DNA of 64,000 nt from Shewanella psychrotolerans (lineage in GTDB: Bacteria > Pseudomonadota > Gammaproteobacteria > Enterobacterales > Shewanellaceae), in NCBI RefSeq assembly GCF_019457595.1, contig NZ_CP080419.1:744001-808000 (forward strand), written 5' to 3'. The notes under the pieces are model-generated. The model saw only the letters and a list, made by a program, of their open reading frames with translations, was not told the DNA's origin and did no database searches. The position numbers and the translations under genes were made by a program. This document shows, in pieces, positions 7,982 through 16,788 of the stretch; positions within the stretch are counted from its first letter, which is position 1, and the number at the start of each line of letters is the position of its first letter.

Positions 7982-9266
7982 AAAATAAATAGACATCCAT
8001 AGTTAATGTGCATCAGAAACGACCTTCTACTAAGCTTTGAAAGAGCATTAGACAAGGAGGTTGTTATGCCACGTCCTCGCCGTACCCAAATTAGTCTTGA
8101 AGACACTCCCTATTATCATTGTTGTAGCCGTGTAGTAAGGCGAGCCTTTTTATGTGGTGATGATGCCTATTCGGGGAAAAATTATGATCATCGCCGCAGT
8201 TGGATTGAATCGCTGCTATTTGAGCTTGCAGCGGCTTTTGCCATTGATGTGGCAGCATTTGCCGTAATGTCGAATCACCTTCATGTGGTGCTACGTATCG
8301 ACATTGAGACCGCAAATTGCTGGACTGACCGAGAAGTGCTTGAACAATGGCATAAGCTGTTTAATGGTGATGACCTAACCCGTAAGTTCACAAAAGGTGA
8401 GTTAGTTGAACCCCATGAAGTGGTTAAACTCAAGCATGCTATCGCGATTTACCGAAGTCGATTATGTGATATTTCGTGGTTTATGCGCTGTTTGAATGAA
8501 CCGATAGCAAGGCAAGCGAATCAAGAAGATGGCTGCTCGGGTCGATTCTGGGAAGGACGCTTTAAATCCCAAGCTTTGTTAGATGAAGGCTCGGTTTTAG
8601 CCTGTATGGCCTACGTTGATTTGAATCCCATTCGAGCCAAGATGGCCGCGACACCTGAGGGCTCAGACCATACCAGTGTTCAACTACGCATTAAGGCTGC
8701 CTTAAAAGGTGAGCAGCCCAAAAAGCTACTCCCTTTTATCGGCAATGAACGCGACAATCAACCGAATGGTATTGCTTTTTCCTTAACAGACTACCTCGAA
8801 CTGGTTGATGATACTGGACGTATTATTCGTGACGATAAACGTGGCGCTATCAGTGAAAACAGTGCCAACGTACTGACAAGGTTGAATATCCCTCATGAAA
8901 ATTGGGTTAAGCTTATCAGCAAATTTGGTCAATTGTTTCATGGCCCGGTGGGCACATTACAAGCAGTTACCCATTACTGTGAACACTTAGAGAAGCGACG
9001 ACGGCACTTTGCCGCGAGCTGCCAGCATTTCAAAATAGACTGATATTAACGCTTTATTGCATCACAAAACCTGTTGTTCTGGTGCAATAGGTTGGTTTAG
9101 TGCAGCTGAAATACGCCATTTTCAAGTCAGAAGGGTTAATGTCGTCATACATCGATATTCCGGCAATATCGTATCGACCTAGATATGGCCAAATCACAGC
9201 ACGGCGATTGAACATAAACCGAAAGCGTATTATGTTTTTGTTTTATAATGGGTGGCTTGTTTTCAG
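7982..9266 (+). mobile_element. Y1-transposase element, copy A
   Basis: This 1285-base unit is repeated almost exactly at 10037-11321 with a constant offset of 2055. It starts with AAAATAAATAGACA and ends with GCTTGTTTTCAG, and holds one transposase gene. 3' hairpins are present: TATTGCATCA/TGGTGCAATA at 9055-9089, and CGATATT/AATATCG at 9153-9171. Subterminal hairpins are how single-strand Y1 transposases recognise their ends. Copy A interrupts an attC site. Confidence 0.8.
8066..9043 (+). CDS. REP-associated / IS200-like Y1 transposase (copy A)
   Basis: The 325-residue protein has the HUH motif MSNHLHVVL (about residue 70) and the later YVDLNPIRA segment, whose Tyr is the expected nucleophile of Y1 transposases. 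The N-terminus MPRPRRTQISLEDTPYYHCCSR is typical of the large RAYT-like group common in Shewanella. ATG 8066 follows a near-perfect AAGGAGGTT ribosome site; the longer upstream start at 8006 has none. It cuts and rejoins single-stranded DNA. It differs from copy B at three residues (Cys/Arg in N[C/R]WTD, Thr/Ile in RKF[T/I]KG, Ser/Ala in DEG[S/A]V). Both copies look intact. Confidence 0.92.
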   Translation: MPRPRRTQISLEDTPYYHCCSRVVRRAFLCGDDAYSGKNYDHRRSWIESLLFELAAAFAIDVAAFAVMSNHLHVVLRIDIETANCWTDREVLEQWHKLFNGDDLTRKFTKGELVEPHEVVKLKHAIAIYRSRLCDISWFMRCLNEPIARQANQEDGCSGRFWEGRFKSQALLDEGSVLACMAYVDLNPIRAKMAATPEGSDHTSVQLRIKAALKGEQPKKLLPFIGNERDNQPNGIAFSLTDYLELVDDTGRIIRDDKRGAISENSANVLTRLNIPHENWVKLISKFGQLFHGPVGTLQAVTHYCEHLEKRRRHFAASCQHFKID

Positions 9267-9278
9267 AAACCTATTGCT

Positions 9279-9312
9279 AAACCTGTGGCCAATAAAAATT
9301 GGCCACAGGTTT
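9279..9312. terminator. Perfect 15-bp hairpin, orphan terminator
   Basis: AAACCTGTGGCCAAT and its exact complement flank AAAA, followed by ATTTCTTTTC on the + strand. It lies 12 bases after element copy A with no + strand gene left in front of it. It probably belonged to a gene lost when the element arrived. Confidence 0.7.
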
Positions 9313-9461
9313 ATTTCTTTTCGATACTAACTTCGAATCTGAAATTAGTCGATTCTTTGCCGATTCATAGCTGAAAATAGTCCATATAACTGTCAGGGGC
9401 TATAGTGATCAACTTTAGATTACTATAGAACAGTGATAATGAAGATAGACAATAATATTTT

Positions 9462-9848
9462 TCAGCTACAGCTAGGGTATCTGGATTTTAAAGAAAAAGT
9501 AAGGACATAGGCAACTGGAAGTTTTGCGCCAGGACCACTGGTAAATTGCTCTATATTCAAGTTATTGTAAAACTCTTCAAAGAGATATCCCTGATTATTT
9601 TTATTTAATTCCTTCCAACAAACAAAAAGCTTTTTATTTTGAGTGTCAGAACCTACTCGATAGTCTTCATTAGTAAATGAACCATATTTGATTCCGTCTA
9701 GTGTCGAAAAAAACATCATTGCACATATATCTTCTGATTCTTTACAGATATTGATGAATTGTCCCATTTCTACCTCTGCATTAGCACTCTTGCAAGTAAA
9801 AAACAGTGGAAACGCCAATGCTGACAACAGCCAAACTTTAGCTTTCAT
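9462..9848 (-). CDS. Small secreted protein, Rap1a/Tai-like
   Basis: The 128-residue protein has a signal peptide (about 1-24, ending SANA), then FINICKESEDICAMMFFSTLDG, a second cysteine cluster KKLFVCW, and a Cys near the C-terminus. The spacing (Cys-x6-Cys, DG, then Cys, a helix resembling VxxFYxNL, then PVAYVL and a final Cys) resembles the Rap1a/Tai family, in which type VI secretion amidase immunity proteins are found. Here no effector is visible, so an immunity role is not established. It lies between the two transposase copies on the opposite strand and is AT-rich relative to its neighbours, suggesting transfer. GGTGTG is the only weak ribosome-site candidate upstream. Confidence 0.55.
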   Translation of the reverse strand: MKAKVWLLSALAFPLFFTCKSANAEVEMGQFINICKESEDICAMMFFSTLDGIKYGSFTNEDYRVGSDTQNKKLFVCWKELNKNNQGYLFEEFYNNLNIEQFTSGPGAKLPVAYVLTFSLKSRYPSCS

Positions 9849-10036
9849 AACACACCTTAATTAAATAATAATTTAAAACATTTTATATGAATCCAAATGT
9901 GAATAATGTGACATATTCATTATATTTTTCCGGTGAATGAATTTACATACTGTAGCTCAGGAATGCGTTGAACCGATACATGATCCTGTTCGCATTGTGC
10001 TAAGGAAGTATTTGCTTTACTGTATGATTTACAGAG

Positions 10037-11321
10037 AAAATAAATAGACACCCATAGTTAATGTGCATCAGAAACGACCTTCTACTAAGCTTTGAAAGAG
10101 CATTAGACAAGGAGGTTGTTATGCCACGTCCTCGCCGTACCCAAATTAGTCTTGAAGACACTCCCTATTATCATTGTTGTAGCCGTGTAGTAAGGCGAGC
10201 CTTTTTATGTGGTGATGATGCTTATTCGGGGAAAAATTATGATCATCGCCGCAGTTGGATTGAATCGCTGCTATTTGAGCTTGCAGCGGCTTTTGCCATT
10301 GATGTGGCAGCATTTGCTGTAATGTCGAATCACCTTCATGTGGTGCTACGTATTGATATCGAGACCGCAAATCGCTGGACTGACCGAGAAGTGCTTGAAC
10401 AATGGCATAAGCTGTTTAATGGTGATGACCTAACCCGTAAATTCATAAAAGGTGAGTTAGTTGAACCCCATGAAGTGGTTAAACTCAAGCATGCTATCGC
10501 AATTTACCGAAGTCGATTATGTGATATTTCGTGGTTTATGCGCTGTTTGAATGAACCGATAGCAAGGCAAGCGAATCAAGAAGATGGCTGCTCGGGTCGA
10601 TTCTGGGAAGGACGCTTTAAATCCCAAGCTTTGTTAGATGAAGGCGCGGTTTTAGCCTGTATGGCCTACGTTGATTTGAATCCCATTCGAGCCAAGATGG
10701 CCGCGACACCTGAGGGCTCAGACCATACCAGTGTTCAACTACGCATTAAGGCTGCCTTAAAAGGTGAGCAGCCCAAAAAGCTACTCCCTTTTATCGGCAA
10801 TGAACGCGACAATCAACCGAATGGTATTGCTTTTTCCTTAACAGACTACCTCGAACTGGTTGATGATACTGGACGTATTATTCGTGACGATAAACGTGGC
10901 GCTATCAGTGAAAACAGTGCCAACGTACTGACAAGGTTGAATATCCCTCATGAAAATTGGGTTAAGCTTATCAGCAAATTCGGTCAATTGTTTCATGGCC
11001 CGGTGGGCACATTACAAGCAGTTACCCATTACTGTGAACACTTAGAGAAGCGACGACGGCACTTTGCCGCGAGCTGCCAGCATTTCAAAATAGACTGATA
11101 TTAACGCTTTATTGCATCACAAAACCTGTTGTTCTGGTGCAATAGGTTGGTTTAGTGCAGCTGAAATACGCCATTTTCAAGTCAGAAGGGTTAATGTCGT
11201 CATACATCGATATTCCGGCAATATCGTATCGACCTAGATATGGCTAAATCACAGCACGGCGATTGAACATAAACCGAAAGCGTATTATGTTTTTGTTTTA
11301 TAATGGGTGGCTTGTTTTCAG
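10037..11321 (+). mobile_element. Y1-transposase element, copy B
   Basis: Same boundaries and hairpins as copy A (hairpin 11110-11144), with only scattered single-base differences. The right boundary, ...GTTTTCAG followed by CATTCAAA, lies 34 bases before the cold-shock fusion gene. There is no obvious target-site duplication, as expected for Y1 enzymes. Confidence 0.8.
10121..11098 (+). CDS. REP-associated / IS200-like Y1 transposase (copy B)
   Basis: Near-identical to the protein at 8066 and with the same strong AAGGAGG ribosome site. It keeps the HUH motif (MSNHLHVVL) and the YVDLNPIRA tyrosine segment, so it is probably active. Two nearly identical intact copies in direct orientation only 770 bases apart are unusual for REP-associated transposases, which are normally single and domesticated. 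This suggests either recent transposition or a local duplication. Recombination between the copies would delete the Rap1a/Tai-like gene at 9462. Confidence 0.92.
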   Translation: MPRPRRTQISLEDTPYYHCCSRVVRRAFLCGDDAYSGKNYDHRRSWIESLLFELAAAFAIDVAAFAVMSNHLHVVLRIDIETANRWTDREVLEQWHKLFNGDDLTRKFIKGELVEPHEVVKLKHAIAIYRSRLCDISWFMRCLNEPIARQANQEDGCSGRFWEGRFKSQALLDEGAVLACMAYVDLNPIRAKMAATPEGSDHTSVQLRIKAALKGEQPKKLLPFIGNERDNQPNGIAFSLTDYLELVDDTGRIIRDDKRGAISENSANVLTRLNIPHENWVKLISKFGQLFHGPVGTLQAVTHYCEHLEKRRRHFAASCQHFKID

Positions 11322-11355
11322 CATTCAAATGGAATAACTATAAAGAGGAATAGGT

Positions 11356-12018
11356 TTGAAGGGTAAAGTTGTATCATATCTTGCAAATAAAAAATATGGA
11401 TTCGTAACGGGGGAGGATGGTGAAAGCTACTTCTTACATGTGTCTGGTTTACTAGATAGAAACGATGAAGTTAAGCTAGTAAAAGATGTTGTAATAGAGT
11501 TTGACCCGACGCCAACGCCAAAAGGGCTGGCGGCGAAAAAAGTGAGTATTCCGACAGTTTACTTTAAAAAGCAGGTCGTTGATTTTTTTACGAGCAAAAG
11601 CAAATTACCCAAACATGGAAACGTTGAAAAAAGACAGGCAATTAATACTCGCTTCATAAAGGATTTCGAAGAGGCTCGGGAGCATATTGAGACTTTAGCA
11701 AGAGAAGCTGGCTGCAACGCAATTTTGAATTTGGGTTTTGAAAAAGAAACTTTTAGATCTGGAAACTATAAATACACAGTTCATGCATTCAAGGGCGATT
11801 TTGCCCTTGTAACGGATAGCATTCCTTGTAGTTCCAAGGCTGAAGAAACCGATTCGGTGATGCAGTTGCAAAATAAGGTTGACTATTTCGATACCCAGTT
11901 TGTTCGGGTTCAGCAAGCGGAAGCTCAAGCTAGAGCTAAACAGTTTGAGACGAGCAAAGTAGGGCTATACATCCTTATAGGTATCGTTTTCGTGGGTGTG
12001 TTGATAGCAATTACCTAA
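11356..12018 (+). CDS. Cold-shock-domain protein with YbjQ-like domain and C-terminal membrane anchor
   Basis: The 220-residue protein has three parts. Residues 1-65 resemble a cold-shock/OB fold ([29 protein letters not shown]). Residues 90-155 have the [13 protein letters not shown]...[11 protein letters not shown] pattern of YbjQ/heavy-metal-binding-like domains. A short coil (160-195) then leads to a membrane helix at 198-218. The start is TTG 11356 with GAGG seven bases before it. The N-terminal domain suggests nucleic-acid binding near the inner membrane. The domain match is by eye. It may have been a cassette gene, because a degenerate attC-like palindrome covers its end. Confidence 0.65.
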   Translation: MKGKVVSYLANKKYGFVTGEDGESYFLHVSGLLDRNDEVKLVKDVVIEFDPTPTPKGLAAKKVSIPTVYFKKQVVDFFTSKSKLPKHGNVEKRQAINTRFIKDFEEAREHIETLAREAGCNAILNLGFEKETFRSGNYKYTVHAFKGDFALVTDSIPCSSKAEETDSVMQLQNKVDYFDTQFVRVQQAEAQARAKQFETSKVGLYILIGIVFVGVLIAIT

Positions 12019-12099
12019 CCAACGACTATGGCGTCAATAACTGATTTCCACCAGTATATTTATACTACATGACGCCATATCTGATGTAGTGGCTTAGAT
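12013..12099 (+). other. Degenerate attC-like palindrome
   Basis: Left core ACCTAAC overlaps the end of the cold-shock fusion gene. TATGGCGTCA (12027-12036) and TGACGCCATA (12070-12079) pair perfectly, and the outer arms pair partly up to GGCTTAGA, where a GTTRRRY core would be expected. The right core is altered, so this is either a decayed attC or only a terminator-like hairpin. Confidence 0.35.
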
Positions 12100-12206
12100 T
12101 TTTTTAAATGATCATCAGTGGACTTCGCTAACGTAGTTAGACGGGATTTATAGTCATTATCTAACTCGGCGGGATTTAGGGACAACTTGTCGCGGTTGAC
12201 TCACTA

Positions 12207-12244
12207 GCCGCTAACTCATCGCGTTAAGCCTATGAGCTAGCGGC
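12207..12244. terminator. Hairpin downstream of the DUF3083 gene
   Basis: GCCGCTAACTCAT pairs with ATGAGCTAGCGGC (12 of 13 positions). It is 12 bases past the stop of the gene on the - strand. There is no long T-run. Confidence 0.5.
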
Positions 12245-12256
12245 CAGTGCACGATT

Positions 12257-13330
12257 TTACTTAGCGGTTTGATAGCTAATGTGCTGGTAGAATCGGACGA
12301 TCAAGCTTTCACGGGATTTATCTAATGCGAGTCCAGAAGTCAGCAGTTTGAGTGCATCTTCGACTTGATTCAGAAAACGACCTAAACCTGCATCTTTACA
12401 GTCTTTGGGCTCGGCTACAATAATAAAGTTAACCATTTCGACTAAATGATTTCCGTCCCAATGACTCACAAATTGCTGCGTTTCTTGATGGGGATTGAAA
12501 CCCAGCATCTGCACTTCATCGGTGCGTTCAACTTGGTCATATTTACTGTTGCGTACCAGTGGTGTTAGTTCATTAGCAACCATAGCTATTTGTTTCAATT
12601 GCTTGGCTGATGCCGCTTGGAGAAATGTCTCCTCTAGCTTTTTATACAGCGGGCTATAGTCATCGGTATGACTCGGTAATATCTCTTGTTTGAGCTTGCG
12701 GCTTAGGGTTAATTTCACTGTGACATAGCATATTGAGCAATGATCGTCAGGCAGTGGGCAGTTCCTTGCTTTATATCTTAGGTCGATAGGGCGCAGCTTA
12801 AAGCCGTAGGTTTCTTTATTGCCTTTGGCCTTTGCAAAGAGATCGTAAGAGAGATGTTGATGATCACGGATTTTTATTTTGAGAGCGGCTTCTGGCAGTT
12901 GTGGCGCTAACTTTTCGAGGAAAGAGAGCACTTTAATGTGAAAATTAGCCGAGTTGCTGCGAATTTCGTCACCGGTGGCTAAGAATAGAATTTTTATCTT
13001 ACGTGCGCGGTAACCTGGCTGACTATGAAGAGTCTGTGCTTCATGGTATTGAGGATTATAGAAAAACACTATCTGCTCTGCCGTTGGGAAGCAATACGCC
13101 TCGGTATGAAAGCGGACGATGGGTAGCTTATCATTGGTGATCACATGAATATTACGGATATCTTCTTCAGTGGCTAGGTTGAAAATAGTATGACTCAGTG
13201 TTTGGTAACATGTGTTGTAGTCAGGGTAATGACTCAGCAACTCATCGGTTACCTTAATCTCCGCTGTAATGTATTGATTACTTCTAACTTCCTTTGGTAT
13301 GTACACTTTTTGCTTATGGCTAAGGGACAT
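12257..13330 (-). CDS. DUF3083 family protein
   Basis: The 357-residue soluble protein has no signal peptide or membrane helix. The N-terminus MSLSHKQKVYIPKEVRSNQYI and the CPLPDDHCSICYVTVKLTLSRKLK segment with clustered cysteines are features I associate with the DUF3083 family of Shewanella and related genera; the function is unknown. ATG 13330 is used because AAGGAGT lies seven bases upstream; the longer ORF start at 13414 has no ribosome site. It is followed by a hairpin and stands alone between the accessory block and dsbA. Confidence 0.7.
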   Translation of the reverse strand: MSLSHKQKVYIPKEVRSNQYITAEIKVTDELLSHYPDYNTCYQTLSHTIFNLATEEDIRNIHVITNDKLPIVRFHTEAYCFPTAEQIVFFYNPQYHEAQTLHSQPGYRARKIKILFLATGDEIRSNSANFHIKVLSFLEKLAPQLPEAALKIKIRDHQHLSYDLFAKAKGNKETYGFKLRPIDLRYKARNCPLPDDHCSICYVTVKLTLSRKLKQEILPSHTDDYSPLYKKLEETFLQAASAKQLKQIAMVANELTPLVRNSKYDQVERTDEVQMLGFNPHQETQQFVSHWDGNHLVEMVNFIIVAEPKDCKDAGLGRFLNQVEDALKLLTSGLALDKSRESLIVRFYQHISYQTAK

Positions 13331-13520
13331 AAATACTCCTTGTAGTAATTTGACTATATTTAGCCTGATGCAGATGATAGCGACAAATTTTGACAAAATG
13401 ATGTGCCAACACACATTTTGTTTCTGCTAGCGTCATATCATGATGCTAAGGTTATAATACCATTGTTTAATGTTTAGCTCGTTATTCTGTTATGTGCTTT
13501 ATTTAAATAACAAAGCGCAT

Positions 13521-13549
13521 AAAAAAAGGCTCCGTGGGAGCCTTTTTTT
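13521..13549. terminator. Bidirectional rho-independent terminator
   Basis: AAAGGCTCC and GGAGCCTTT form a stem with A- and T-runs on both sides. It closes dsbA on the - strand. Confidence 0.9.
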
Positions 13550-13588
13550 ATGAAATCGATGTTATGAAATCGACGCTAAGCGCTGGGC

Positions 13589-14251
13589 TTACTTGTGCTC
13601 TACCGCGAGATAGTTAATCAGGTCGATAAGCTCACCAAGGGTGCGCATTTCGCTGAGGTTAACGGCGTATTTATCGTTAACGATAAAGGTTGGCACGCTT
13701 TGAATGCGAAACTCTCGTTGCTGCGCACGCCATAGGGCTATTTTTTCATTAACTGCTTTGCTGTCTGCGATTTCATCATATTTACTGATATCGATGCCTT
13801 TGTCGGCAAAGACTTTTTTGATATCGGCGCGGTTGTTGATTTGTGGTTTTTCGTGGGCGCCATGATCGTGGTTATGATCATGTCCGTGGGCTCCTTCATT
13901 GCCTTGAATGGCAACAAACATCGCGTGCATCATCTTATCTTGCACTTTGAGCTCTTGGATAACCGCCAGTGAACGCATCACTTCTGTGCCGATATCGCTG
14001 TTCATGAAGTCAACATGCTTGCTGTCAAAGCTCACCTCTGGCTTTAGGTTTGCTTTAATATCGCCAAGATATTGCGTCTCCATGTTGAAGCAGTTGTGGC
14101 AATAGAAAGAGTAGAACTCGGTCAGTTTGGGTTCTGCACTGGGGGCTTTTTCAGATACCGTAGTGAAATGTTTACCTTCAATAAATTGTGTAGCGAAACT
14201 GCTTAATGGCGCTACAGCTAAGGTGAGCGCTAATGCGATATGTTTAATCAT
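13589..14251 (-). CDS. dsbA: DsbA-family thiol:disulfide oxidoreductase with His-rich insert
   Basis: The 220-residue periplasmic protein has a signal peptide (1-20), the thioredoxin-fold active site CHNC at 51-54 and the cis-proline segment SVPTF near 187. DsbA introduces disulfide bonds into exported proteins. CHNC differs from the CPHC of E. coli DsbA. Residues 120-133 hold an unusual EGAHGHDHNHDHGAH run in the helical domain that could bind metal; most DsbA proteins lack it. AGAGGACTC lies before the start. A DsbA paralogue with a specialised role remains possible. Confidence 0.85.
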   Translation of the reverse strand: MIKHIALALTLAVAPLSSFATQFIEGKHFTTVSEKAPSAEPKLTEFYSFYCHNCFNMETQYLGDIKANLKPEVSFDSKHVDFMNSDIGTEVMRSLAVIQELKVQDKMMHAMFVAIQGNEGAHGHDHNHDHGAHEKPQINNRADIKKVFADKGIDISKYDEIADSKAVNEKIALWRAQQREFRIQSVPTFIVNDKYAVNLSEMRTLGELIDLINYLAVEHK

Positions 14252-14406
14252 AGAGTCCTCTAGTGACAGCTGCGCTGTACAAAAGTCTTAAGCGTAAAAA
14301 TTAAATTGTTTTTTAGCATAATAGCGAAAGCTTAAGCATGACTGAACTGGTGCTAAGAAACAGCGCCTACAGTGTGAGCTAAGTTGTATATTGAGATGAT
14401 TTTTTA

Positions 14407-15075
14407 TCATTTTACGCGCAAAGTTTGCCAAGCCTCACAAACCTGTCGAAATTTGGCCGCATCGCCGCCTTCTCGGTCTGGGTGCCATATGAGTGCTAAC
14501 TTACGCCACTGTTTTCGCACCATCTTATCTGTGGCATTGTCATCGAGTTCAAATACCCGTAACGCCTGACTTTTGTGCATAAGATTGGGGTTAGCGCCTA
14601 TGTATTGTTCATAACGATTCCAAAATGACTCTAACATCTCTTGGATAATGTTTGGGCAGGTGTCGTAGTTACGCCAATCCATATAGTAATCACGTAGCGC
14701 ATCGGCTTCATATAGCTGTTGATTGAGATCGCTAGGGATGATCCTGAAAATTTGGATTTCCATCGATTTTACTTGCAGCCAGCTATCTGGAAGTAGCATC
14801 TGTTGTAGTTCAAACAGCGCATTCATGAGTAAGAAGTTTTGTTTAAACAGGGCTTTTTGGGCATTATCATCTAGGTTCTGCAACAGGCCTTTTTGCTGTA
14901 GTTCTGCGGCAAGGTGATGTACTTTCCAACTGTGATTTGAACTTTGGAGTAGTGAAAGTAGTGGCCAAATAAGAGGGTTGTCGCCTTTGATTGAGAACAT
15001 GGGGCCTGCGGCGGTCTCATCATCGGCCTGAGCTTTCATTAGAGAAGGTTTTGCTGGCAACATAGGTTGAGTCAT
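14407..15075 (-). CDS. DnaJ-related protein with C-terminal J-domain
   Basis: The 222-residue protein has an N-terminal helical region of about 150 residues (IKGDNPLIWPLLSLLQ..., the DnaJ-related N-terminal family) and a C-terminal J-domain with the diagnostic HPD in LIWHPDREGGD at about 198-201. The HPD loop stimulates the ATPase of Hsp70/DnaK. The partner and substrate are unknown. The domain order (J-domain last) is characteristic of this gammaproteobacterial group. It is monocistronic, near dsbA but separated by 155 bases. Confidence 0.85.
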   Translation of the reverse strand: MTQPMLPAKPSLMKAQADDETAAGPMFSIKGDNPLIWPLLSLLQSSNHSWKVHHLAAELQQKGLLQNLDDNAQKALFKQNFLLMNALFELQQMLLPDSWLQVKSMEIQIFRIIPSDLNQQLYEADALRDYYMDWRNYDTCPNIIQEMLESFWNRYEQYIGANPNLMHKSQALRVFELDDNATDKMVRKQWRKLALIWHPDREGGDAAKFRQVCEAWQTLRVK

Positions 15076-15377
15076 CCGTGATTGGCGATGATTTCTACTA
15101 TGGCAATAGCATAAAAAGAACGCAAGCCTTAAATTGTAGGCTCATCGCTATACTATGGGCGTGATGACGCTAAGGTATTATTGATGCTGAAATTATTACC
15201 TTGATCCTGATTATCTGCCATTATTTGCCATAGAATAAGGATTTGTTGGTTGATATTTCATTTAATCTGCCATGGTTATCATGTTTGAGGTTGCGGTCGC
15301 ATTACTTTCATTGAGCTCACCGAGAACTCTTTTGGTGGATGAGGTGAGGGCGTTGATTGAGCGCGAAAGGAGGCTGA

Positions 15378-16418
15378 TTGTCTATTGATTTAATCGCAGA
15401 GCAACGCTTAAAAATTGCCACTATTAATCTGTTTAATTTTCTAGCGCCTCCCAATGCATATTATGATTTTATTAATATTTACTCCCATGAACAGTGGCAG
15501 AAAAAGTGCGACTGGCTCATTCAGTATTTAGCAATCCATCAACCCGATGTTGTCGGGTTTCAAGAGGTTTTTTCTATCGATGCCTTGCGAAATTTAGCGT
15601 TATCGGCTGGCTATCCCTATTTCGCTGTTGTTGATCAACCCGAGGTCAGCGATGGCTTTATCTATCGCAGCCCAGTGGTGGCACTAGCGTCTAAGTATGA
15701 AATCGTCGATGTTGCACCTTGTGAGCCTGATAGCAAGTTAGCAGCGCTAATGGGGTTGAGTGATACCTTTCAATTTAGTCGTGTCCCATTACGCGCGACA
15801 GTTGCTTTACCCTTTATTGGCTCATGTGACTGTTACATAGTGCATTTTAAATCTAAGCGCGGGCAATTTGACGTTGAACAGGGACTAGAGTTATTAGGCG
15901 AGCATATCACTGAGATGCAACCGAGTTTTGCCATTGAAGCCGCCGCTAAATGGAGCGCTGCCATCGTTAGAGGCAGTGAGGCGAGTTTGCTTAGATATGC
16001 TATTGCCAAACGCCGCGCAGAAACGCAAAATGCCGTTGTATTGATGGGCGACTTTAATGACAGCCTTAATGATGGTGTGCTGATGGGCCTTACCTCAAAG
16101 GATACCCGTTTGTTAACTTGTTTCTCTGTTAAAGAGTTTCAACAATACCGCTTACAAGATGCGTATCAACTTTTTGAAGACTCTCATTATTGCCCCACAG
16201 CGATTGCTAGGCCTGCAACTCATTATCATCAAAATCAAGGGGCGGTGATCGATTACATATTGTTATCGAGTGAATTTGACCCACATAACGATCAGTGTCT
16301 TGCAGAGGTTGAACATTATCATACCTATGAGCGTCATTTGATTAACCCTGAGTATGCGCTTGATAGTCACAGTACCGATCATGCGCCGGTCATGATCACT
16401 TTGAGAGTGAGACAGTAA
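15378..16418 (+). CDS. Endonuclease/exonuclease/phosphatase family protein
   Basis: The 346-residue EEP-fold protein shows ATINLFNF, the metal-binding Glu in VVGFQEVF, MGDFNDSL and the terminal STDHAPVMITL, with DYILLS before it. These are the catalytic Asn/Glu/Asp/His positions of the family, which hydrolyses phosphodiesters of DNA, lipids or nucleotides. The substrate is not readable. No signal peptide is seen. The start is TTG 15378, with AAAGGAGG ending four bases before it. The preceding 300 bases hold no convincing gene. Confidence 0.85.
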   Translation: MSIDLIAEQRLKIATINLFNFLAPPNAYYDFINIYSHEQWQKKCDWLIQYLAIHQPDVVGFQEVFSIDALRNLALSAGYPYFAVVDQPEVSDGFIYRSPVVALASKYEIVDVAPCEPDSKLAALMGLSDTFQFSRVPLRATVALPFIGSCDCYIVHFKSKRGQFDVEQGLELLGEHITEMQPSFAIEAAAKWSAAIVRGSEASLLRYAIAKRRAETQNAVVLMGDFNDSLNDGVLMGLTSKDTRLLTCFSVKEFQQYRLQDAYQLFEDSHYCPTAIARPATHYHQNQGAVIDYILLSSEFDPHNDQCLAEVEHYHTYERHLINPEYALDSHSTDHAPVMITLRVRQ

Positions 16419-16675
16419 TTTATATTTGATTAAGCTTAGATCCTGTAGATCTTTCAAGGTTGTTTTAGCACTTTTGAGCAGTGTTAGCGAGTTTGCCCCG
16501 AGTTCAAGGATGCGCTTCACTCGTTGCAAACAACAAGGTCTTGCATGTTCCTGACATATTTAAGACATTCCCTCCATTCAAGGAGATCAGATGTTGTGAA
16601 TGTCTTTAATGCACGACGCTATGGATATCGGAGGTGGGGTAACGCATGGGGCTGTTACCGGGGAGCAATTAAAGA

Positions 16676-16747
16676 CCTTGCCTCATCAGCGCTAACCTTT
16701 AGTGCTAAATCGTCGCTGAGCCATCACATCTTTATACTAATTGGTAT
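16676..16747 (-). repeat. Partial copy of the 264-base MITE-like repeat
   Basis: The reverse strand from 16747 starts ATACCAATTAGTATAA and follows the repeat at 30440 for about 70 bases (AAGATGTGAT, GCTCAGCGA, GATGAGGCAAGG), with one insertion of about 14 bases. The rest of 16419-16788 holds no gene; it includes an inverted repeat TTTAAGACATTC/GAATGTCTTTAA (16559-16609). Confidence 0.75.
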
Positions 16748-16788
16748 GAGGTTATATTGTTTTTATTAGCATTTATTCGGAGAGTATA

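Noticed and set aside
15272..15388. 38-codon frame overlapping the EEP gene start
   Set aside because: No ribosome site ahead of its ATG; most likely chance.
16524..16769. 81-codon frame between the EEP and Omp85 genes
   Set aside because: Overlaps the MITE fragment and an inverted repeat, with no recognisable protein pattern.
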